Assembly: GCF_003285005.1 (NCBI RefSeq) | Contig: NZ_QMFA01000012.1 | Coordinates: forward strand, 1 to 64,000 | Direction of reading: 5' to 3' | From: Paenibacillus sp. YN15 | GTDB taxonomy: Bacteria; Bacillota; Bacilli; Paenibacillales; NBRC-103111 | DNA length: 64,000 bases | Shown here: piece after piece, positions 59,174-64,000 of the stretch | Numbering within the stretch: the first letter of the stretch is position 1 | Layout of the letters: each line of letters begins with the position of its first letter | Notes under the pieces: model-generated | What the model was told of the DNA's origin: nothing | Databases searched by the model: none | Seen by the model: the letters and a program-made list of their open reading frames with translations, nothing else | Position numbers and translations under genes: made by a program

Positions 59174-61678
59174 ATGCCCATGATAACACTGGACTTAAAC
59201 GGAGTCTGGCAGATGAGAAGGCTGCCTGACGGCCAATGGCTTCAAGCGCAGGTGCCGGGCTCTATATATGCCGATTTGCTCGGCAGCGGCTTGATGGATG
59301 ATCCCTTCTACCGGGATAACGAGGACGCCGCGCTTAGCCTGTCGGGCTTTGACTATGAGTATCGACGCAGCTTCACCGTGGCGCCGGAGCTGCTGGACGC
59401 GCAGCGCATTGCGCTGGTCTGCCGGGGGCTGGACACCATTGCCGATGTGGAAATAAACGGTTCCTGGCTGGCCCGCGCCGAAAACATGCACCGGACCTAC
59501 GAATTTGATGTGACGCCTCTGCTCCATCCGGGAGACAACGAGATTCTCATCCGTTTCACCTCCCCTGTGCGTTTTGCCAGAGAGGAACAGCAGCGAAGGC
59601 CCCTCTGGGGAGTGGGTCAGGCCGTCACCGGCTTCAGCCATCTGCGCAAGGGCCACTCCATGTTCGGCTGGGATTGGGGGCCGCAGCTGCCGGATATGGG
59701 GATCTGGAGAAGCATCGGTCTGGAATTTTATCAGGAGGCCCGGCTGGAGGACATCCGCTGGGAACAAAAGCACGACCAAGGCGCCGTCACATTATCCGGC
59801 CGCATCGGGTATCAATGGCTCGCCGAAGAGCAGGCGGACTCTCCTCCAGTCAGCGTCCAGGTGCAGATTCTGGCTCCGGACGGCTCCTTGCTTTATGAGG
59901 AATGCCGGACGCTGCCGCCCTCGGAGAACTGCGTGTCCGTTGCGGCAACAATCACCGAGCCGCTCCTCTGGTGGCCCAACGGATATGGCGGCCAGCCGCT
60001 GTACAGCGCCCGGGTGCTGCTTCTGAGGGACGGAGCCGTGTTGGACGGCCGCAGCTTCTCCCTGGGTCTGCGTACCGTGGAGCTGCGCAGGGAAAAGGAT
60101 GGGTGGGGCGAAAGCTTCTGCTTCCGGGTCAACGGCGTCGACATCTTTGCCCAAGGGGCCAACTATATCCCCGAAGACAATCTGCTTTCGCGTTATTCTT
60201 ATGAGCGCACGGAGCAGCTCATCAAGGATTGTATCGCAGCTAACTTCAATTGCATCCGGGTGTGGGGCGGCGGCATTTATCCGGATGAGTATTTCTACGA
60301 CCTGTGCGACCGCTGCGGCCTTCTGGTGTGGCAGGATTTCATGTTCGCCTGCGCGGTATATGACTTGAGGGATGATTTCGCCGAGAATATCCGGCAGGAA
60401 GCCATCGGGCAGGTGAAGCGGCTGCGCCACCGGGCCTGCCTGGCGCTGTGGTGCGGCAACAACGAGATCGAACAGGCGTTGGACAGCTGGAGCTCCGTGA
60501 TCCAAACGCCGACCCAGAAGGCGGAATATCTGAAGCAGTTCGAGATTCTGCTGGCCGATGTGGTCAGGAGCCTTGATCCGGAGCGGACCTACTGGCCCTC
60601 CTCTCCTTCCTCCGGCGGAGGCTTCGACGCTCCCAATGACGAGAACCGGGGAGATGTCCACTATTGGGAGGTTTGGCATGGCCTCAAGCCGTTTGAGGCT
60701 TACCGGAAATACCATTTCCGCTTCTGCTCGGAGTTTGGCTTCCAATCCTTCCCTTCCCCCAAAACTGTTCGCAGCTTCACCCTTCCCGAGGACCGCAATA
60801 TTTTCTCCCGGATCATGGAGAAGCACCAGAAGAACGGGGCAGCCAACGGGAAAATCATGTTTTATCTGGCGGAGCACTTCAAGTACCCCCGGAGCACAGA
60901 CGCCCTTCTTCTGGTATCGCAGGTGCTGCAGGCGGAAGCCATCCGGTACGGGGTGGAGCATTGGCGGCGCCACCGCGGACGCTGCATGGGCTCTATCTAT
61001 TGGCAGCTGAACGACTGCTGGCCGGTGGCCTCCTGGTCCTCCATCGATTATTACGGCCGCTGGAAAGCCCTGCATTATTCGGCCCGCCGCTTCTATGCCC
61101 CGGTGCTGCTGTCCGCCTGCGAGGACGGCCTTCGCGCCGACCTTTATGTAACCAATGAGACCCGCGGGCCCTTCGCCGGAACCGTCGTCTGGCGGCTTCT
61201 GGACCGGGACGGACAGGTGCTCCGGAAGGGCGAGGCGCAGGCGGCAATGGCTCCCTTGTCTGCCGGATGCATCTGCAAGCTGGACTTCAGCGGAGAGCTG
61301 GGAGGGGAACAGGCTGAGTTGGCCAGGCGCGCCTATCTGGAATATTCCCTCATCCTGCCGGAAACCGGGGAGACCCGAAGCCGCGGAACGCTGCTGTTCT
61401 CCAAAGCCAAGCATTTCGAATTTGCCGATCCCGCCTTGCAGCTCTCGGTGGAGGAAACGGCGGAGGCCTATGAGATTGCAGTAAAGGCCCGCTCCTTTGC
61501 CAAATATGTCACGCTGGACCTGACGGAAGCCGACGGCGTATTCAGCGACAATTTCTTCGACTTGTCGGCAGGGGAAAGCCGGATAATCGAACTGCCCAAG
61601 GAGCGCCTGTCCCGTCCCCTCGCCCTGGAAGAGCTCCGGCAGCAGTTGCAGGCCCAAAGCCTCTACGACTGGTCGTGA
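59174..61678 (+). CDS. Beta-mannosidase (GH2)
   Basis: 834 residues, cytoplasmic. Sugar-binding domain at the N-terminus (GVWQMRRLPDGQ, PGSIYADL; KGHSMFGWDWGP typical of mannosidases), immunoglobulin-like domain, then the barrel with acid/base E431 in WCGNNEIEQ and nucleophile E520 in SEFGFQSFPS. It removes terminal beta-mannose from imported manno-oligosaccharides or glycans. AAGGAG precedes the ATG; a second ATG two codons later is possible. Divergent from the AraC regulator. Confidence 0.93.
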   Translation: MPMITLDLNGVWQMRRLPDGQWLQAQVPGSIYADLLGSGLMDDPFYRDNEDAALSLSGFDYEYRRSFTVAPELLDAQRIALVCRGLDTIADVEINGSWLARAENMHRTYEFDVTPLLHPGDNEILIRFTSPVRFAREEQQRRPLWGVGQAVTGFSHLRKGHSMFGWDWGPQLPDMGIWRSIGLEFYQEARLEDIRWEQKHDQGAVTLSGRIGYQWLAEEQADSPPVSVQVQILAPDGSLLYEECRTLPPSENCVSVAATITEPLLWWPNGYGGQPLYSARVLLLRDGAVLDGRSFSLGLRTVELRREKDGWGESFCFRVNGVDIFAQGANYIPEDNLLSRYSYERTEQLIKDCIAANFNCIRVWGGGIYPDEYFYDLCDRCGLLVWQDFMFACAVYDLRDDFAENIRQEAIGQVKRLRHRACLALWCGNNEIEQALDSWSSVIQTPTQKAEYLKQFEILLADVVRSLDPERTYWPSSPSSGGGFDAPNDENRGDVHYWEVWHGLKPFEAYRKYHFRFCSEFGFQSFPSPKTVRSFTLPEDRNIFSRIMEKHQKNGAANGKIMFYLAEHFKYPRSTDALLLVSQVLQAEAIRYGVEHWRRHRGRCMGSIYWQLNDCWPVASWSSIDYYGRWKALHYSARRFYAPVLLSACEDGLRADLYVTNETRGPFAGTVVWRLLDRDGQVLRKGEAQAAMAPLSAGCICKLDFSGELGGEQAELARRAYLEYSLILPETGETRSRGTLLFSKAKHFEFADPALQLSVEETAEAYEIAVKARSFAKYVTLDLTEADGVFSDNFFDLSAGESRIIELPKERLSRPLALEELRQQLQAQSLYDWS

Positions 61679-61692
61679 GCGTGGAGTGAAGC

Positions 61693-61731
61693 AAAACAAG
61701 AGCCTTCGCGGTGAAGGCTCTTGTTTTTTTT
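61693..61731. terminator. Bidirectional terminator between GH2 and beta-helix genes
   Basis: ACAAGAGCCTTC (61696-61707) pairs perfectly with GAAGGCTCTTGT (61713-61724), with T residues after and A residues before. Confidence 0.9.
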
Positions 61732-61743
61732 AAATTTTTCAAA

Positions 61744-64000
61744 TCAATTCGAGCTGATCCTCACTTTACCGATTTGCGGCGTATAGGCATTGCCAGCGGT
61801 ATTATTCCAGCGCATCTGGACATTCGACAGATTGCTGAGCTGGTAAGAATATTTGATCCAATCCCCGGAACCGCCCGATATCGTCGGCGTAATTTCACTC
61901 CACGCGGAGCCGTCGGCCGATATATAGAAAGTGAAATGCGATACCGCCTCATTGGGCCAAAAATACGTATCCGCGGCAAACGTCTTTATGTCCGGCTGCT
62001 TCCAGACGATTTCTTCATTGGTGGCAGCCGTTCGCTTCACCCGCGAAGCATCCCCCTCAAATTTGGCCGTATTGGCCGCATCAAAGTCCAGATTCGCCGA
62101 ATGGCTGTACGTTTTGCTCCAATCATTCATATCATCTTGAATCATATAGCCCATCGTCACCTTGCAGAGCTGCGGCGTAAATACGCTGCCGTCGGTGTTG
62201 TTCCAACGCATTTTTACATAATTGACATTCGACAGCCCGCTAAGGGTATACGTGTGCTTTTTCCAATCGCCCGAACCTCCGGCAATTGTCGGCGCAGCCA
62301 ATGTCCATGCAGATCCGTCAGCCGAAGTGTACAGACTGAAGTGAGAAACGCCTTCCGAAGGCCAGTAATACGTCACAGCGGAGAATGATGTCATGCCGTT
62401 CTGCTTCCACACGATCTCCTCATTCGTTGCCGCGGTTCGTTTCACGCGGGAGGCGTCCCCTTCGAATTTAGCTGTGTTGGCCGAGTCGAAATTCAAATTT
62501 CCCGTATGGCTATATGTCTTACTCCAGTCGTTCAAGTGATCTGTCAGCGTTCTGGATGGTTTGGCTCTGTCCTTCGCAGGCAGCGTATTGCCCGCGCCCC
62601 AATCCGTTCCCGCTCCCGGCCCGAATAGCGGCCAAGGCTTGGAGCCCAGGAACGGAGGTTTGGCCGAGAGATACAAGGATGCCGGAATGGCCGAGCCGGA
62701 GCCAAGCGACCCCCATTGAACGGTTCCGGCAGCAAGTCTGTTGGCTCCTGCATAATGGCCTGAACCGGAAGTCGAGATGCTCTGCAAGTTGTTGCCTATT
62801 ATGTTCTGGTTCACGGTAGAGGTGTTATCGCTTCCGATTTTGCCGCTGGCGTTATTGCGGAACCACGTGTTTCGCGGACCGGTGGCGGTCATGATGCTAT
62901 CGCCGGACTTGGAATTGTCCGCATAGCTTTCCTTGAAGCTGTTGCCTTCAATTAAGTTCATATAGGCATAATTCGCATGGAACGCCAAGTCGTTATAGCC
63001 TGTATATGCGCTTTCAACGGAATTATAGCTGACCACGGAATGATTGGCTCCAAGCTGCAGCAAAATATGATGTCTCAGATCCCACGCCTTGTTGTCCGTT
63101 ATCCGGGTTCCCGTGGAGCCGTTCACGACGATGCCATAAGCATAGCCACCAACGTTTTTAATAAAGGCATCGTGAACGAAATTCCGTTCCACAACTACAT
63201 CCTTGCTGTTATCCACCGAGATATGTCCCCGTCCGCTCTTGATAGACTCTATGTCTTGGACATAACCGTTGACGACGCGGTTCAAAACAAGATTATTCGT
63301 ATTTTCGCTTGTTGGCTGAACAGTTCTGGCCAGCCTCACCTTCTCTACGCCGATATTGGACAGCAGGTTCAGCTTCCTTGCCATGGGCAGCTTTGCCGAG
63401 GTATAATCCAGCCCCAGCTTCATGTCCAGGCTTAGTGTATTTCCGCTTTTGGATGCGATTCTGACGATTTGGGATTCGGTATAGGTTCCCCACGCCACTC
63501 GTCCTGCGGATAAATAGACAAGGATGTAATCGCCAGGATTCAGGCCGCTGGCGTTGGATACGGTGATGGAGCTGCTGCCTGCGGCCAGCGAGCCGGTAAC
63601 GGACACCGGCGTATCCGGACCGCCGCCGTCAAAGCGCAGCTCCGTATTGGGATGGGAAGCGTCGCCGATATAAAAGGTCGTCGATTCCAATCCGTTGCCT
63701 TGTATGATAATATCTCCCGTTGCAATACTGAGTGTGGTCTTAAAATAATAATCACCTTCCGGAAAATAAAGGACTCGCCTGCCTGACGTGCTGCCGAGAA
63801 TGCTGTTCACGGCTGCGGCGGCATCCACATTCGGATCGTTTGCCGACAGGCCGTGCAAAGCCACATTAATGGTGGTCCACCCTCCCGGATCATTCCATAC
63901 GATGTTACTCCATCCGTTTGACGGCATAATGCCTGACGGAAGCGCTCCATAATCCAAAGCATTGGCCGGGGCGGGATTGGCGGATACAGCGATGAAAACT
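61744..64000 (-). CDS. Secreted right-handed beta-helix protein, 5' end cut off
   Basis: At least 751 residues; the start lies beyond the window, but the last residues of a signal peptide ([10 protein letters not shown]) are visible before [10 protein letters not shown] pectate-lyase-like helix follows ([22 protein letters not shown], then NxI/V repeats with [11 protein letters not shown] and [12 protein letters not shown]), to about residue 495. Two tandem ~125-residue domains end the protein (each starts NDWSKTYSH and contains EEIVWKQ; beta-sandwich, carbohydrate-binding-like). A polysaccharide lyase or hydrolase is likely; the family cannot be fixed from sequence alone. Confidence 0.85.
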   Translation of the reverse strand, partial: VFIAVSANPAPANALDYGALPSGIMPSNGWSNIVWNDPGGWTTINVALHGLSANDPNVDAAAAVNSILGSTSGRRVLYFPEGDYYFKTTLSIATGDIIIQGNGLESTTFYIGDASHPNTELRFDGGGPDTPVSVTGSLAAGSSSITVSNASGLNPGDYILVYLSAGRVAWGTYTESQIVRIASKSGNTLSLDMKLGLDYTSAKLPMARKLNLLSNIGVEKVRLARTVQPTSENTNNLVLNRVVNGYVQDIESIKSGRGHISVDNSKDVVVERNFVHDAFIKNVGGYAYGIVVNGSTGTRITDNKAWDLRHHILLQLGANHSVVSYNSVESAYTGYNDLAFHANYAYMNLIEGNSFKESYADNSKSGDSIMTATGPRNTWFRNNASGKIGSDNTSTVNQNIIGNNLQSISTSGSGHYAGANRLAAGTVQWGSLGSGSAIPASLYLSAKPPFLGSKPWPLFGPGAGTDWGAGNTLPAKDRAKPSRTLTDHLNDWSKTYSHTGNLNFDSANTAKFEGDASRVKRTAATNEEIVWKQNGMTSFSAVTYYWPSEGVSHFSLYTSADGSAWTLAAPTIAGGSGDWKKHTYTLSGLSNVNYVKMRWNNTDGSVFTPQLCKVTMGYMIQDDMNDWSKTYSHSANLDFDAANTAKFEGDASRVKRTAATNEEIVWKQPDIKTFAADTYFWPNEAVSHFTFYISADGSAWSEITPTISGGSGDWIKYSYQLSNLSNVQMRWNNTAGNAYTPQIGKVRISSN

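Overview
The window fits a soil Paenibacillus or a close relative (Bacillota, Bacillales). The evidence is the mid-50s GC feel, strong AGGAGG ribosome binding sites with some GTG/TTG starts, Lpl-type sugar transporter triplets with YesM/YesN-style regulators, many polysaccharide lyases, HelD, a YdjO-type cold protein and a Fur/PerR-type regulator. No rRNA, tRNA, CRISPR, phage or insertion sequence was recognised.

Layout. 0.1-2.5 kb: a nucleotidyltransferase and a nuclease-fold/winged-helix protein. 2.9-7.1 kb: MarR regulator plus heterodimeric multidrug ABC exporter. 7.3-9.7 kb: helD, then a probable small RNA. 10.2-13.4 kb: a peroxide/thiol block (Fur/PerR-family regulator, atypical response regulator, thioredoxin-reductase-like flavoprotein, glutaredoxin, 2-Cys peroxiredoxin) with shared operator half-sites. 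13.8-18.4 kb: lipoprotein NagZ, a small unknown, an FAD oxidoreductase and a divergent LacI regulator. 18.5-29.9 kb (minus strand): polysaccharide locus 1 (two permeases, binding lipoprotein, membrane sensor/AraC regulator, PL8 lyase, heparinase II/III-type lyase). 30-33.4 kb: SagB-like oxidoreductase, frameshifted DUF4395 gene, two methyltransferases. 33.8-46.9 kb (minus strand): polysaccharide locus 2 (permeases, response regulator, histidine kinase, SDR, two heparinase II/III-family lyases, binding lipoprotein). 47-49.6 kb: tautomerase, DUF2087/GIY-YIG-like protein, cupin, ThpR. 49.7-54.4 kb: livHMGF-livJ branched-chain amino acid transporter. 54.7-55.6 kb: cold-shock genes and a 25-residue CDGSH-like protein with a Fur-box-like site. 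56.4-64 kb: parvulin foldase, small FAD protein, AraC regulator, beta-mannosidase, and a secreted beta-helix protein cut by the window edge.

The most unusual structure is not a gene. Nine intergenic regions each carry four copies of a ~22-bp quasi-palindromic unit, two in one orientation then two inverted. The outer steps are 50-52 bp (one is 46), equal on both sides in eight of the nine arrays. The middle step is 53, 61-63 or 71-72 bp, so classes differ by about one helical turn. The unit sequence is conserved inside an array but differs between arrays. This looks like a dispersed, helically phased four-site element that I cannot match to a described family.

How it works together: the two lyase loci are self-contained import, sensing and depolymerisation systems for uronic-acid polysaccharides. 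The second locus also encodes an SDR translationally coupled to a lyase, which points to cytoplasmic reduction of the unsaturated or keto-uronate product. The redox block and the Fur-box CDGSH gene suggest iron/peroxide control.
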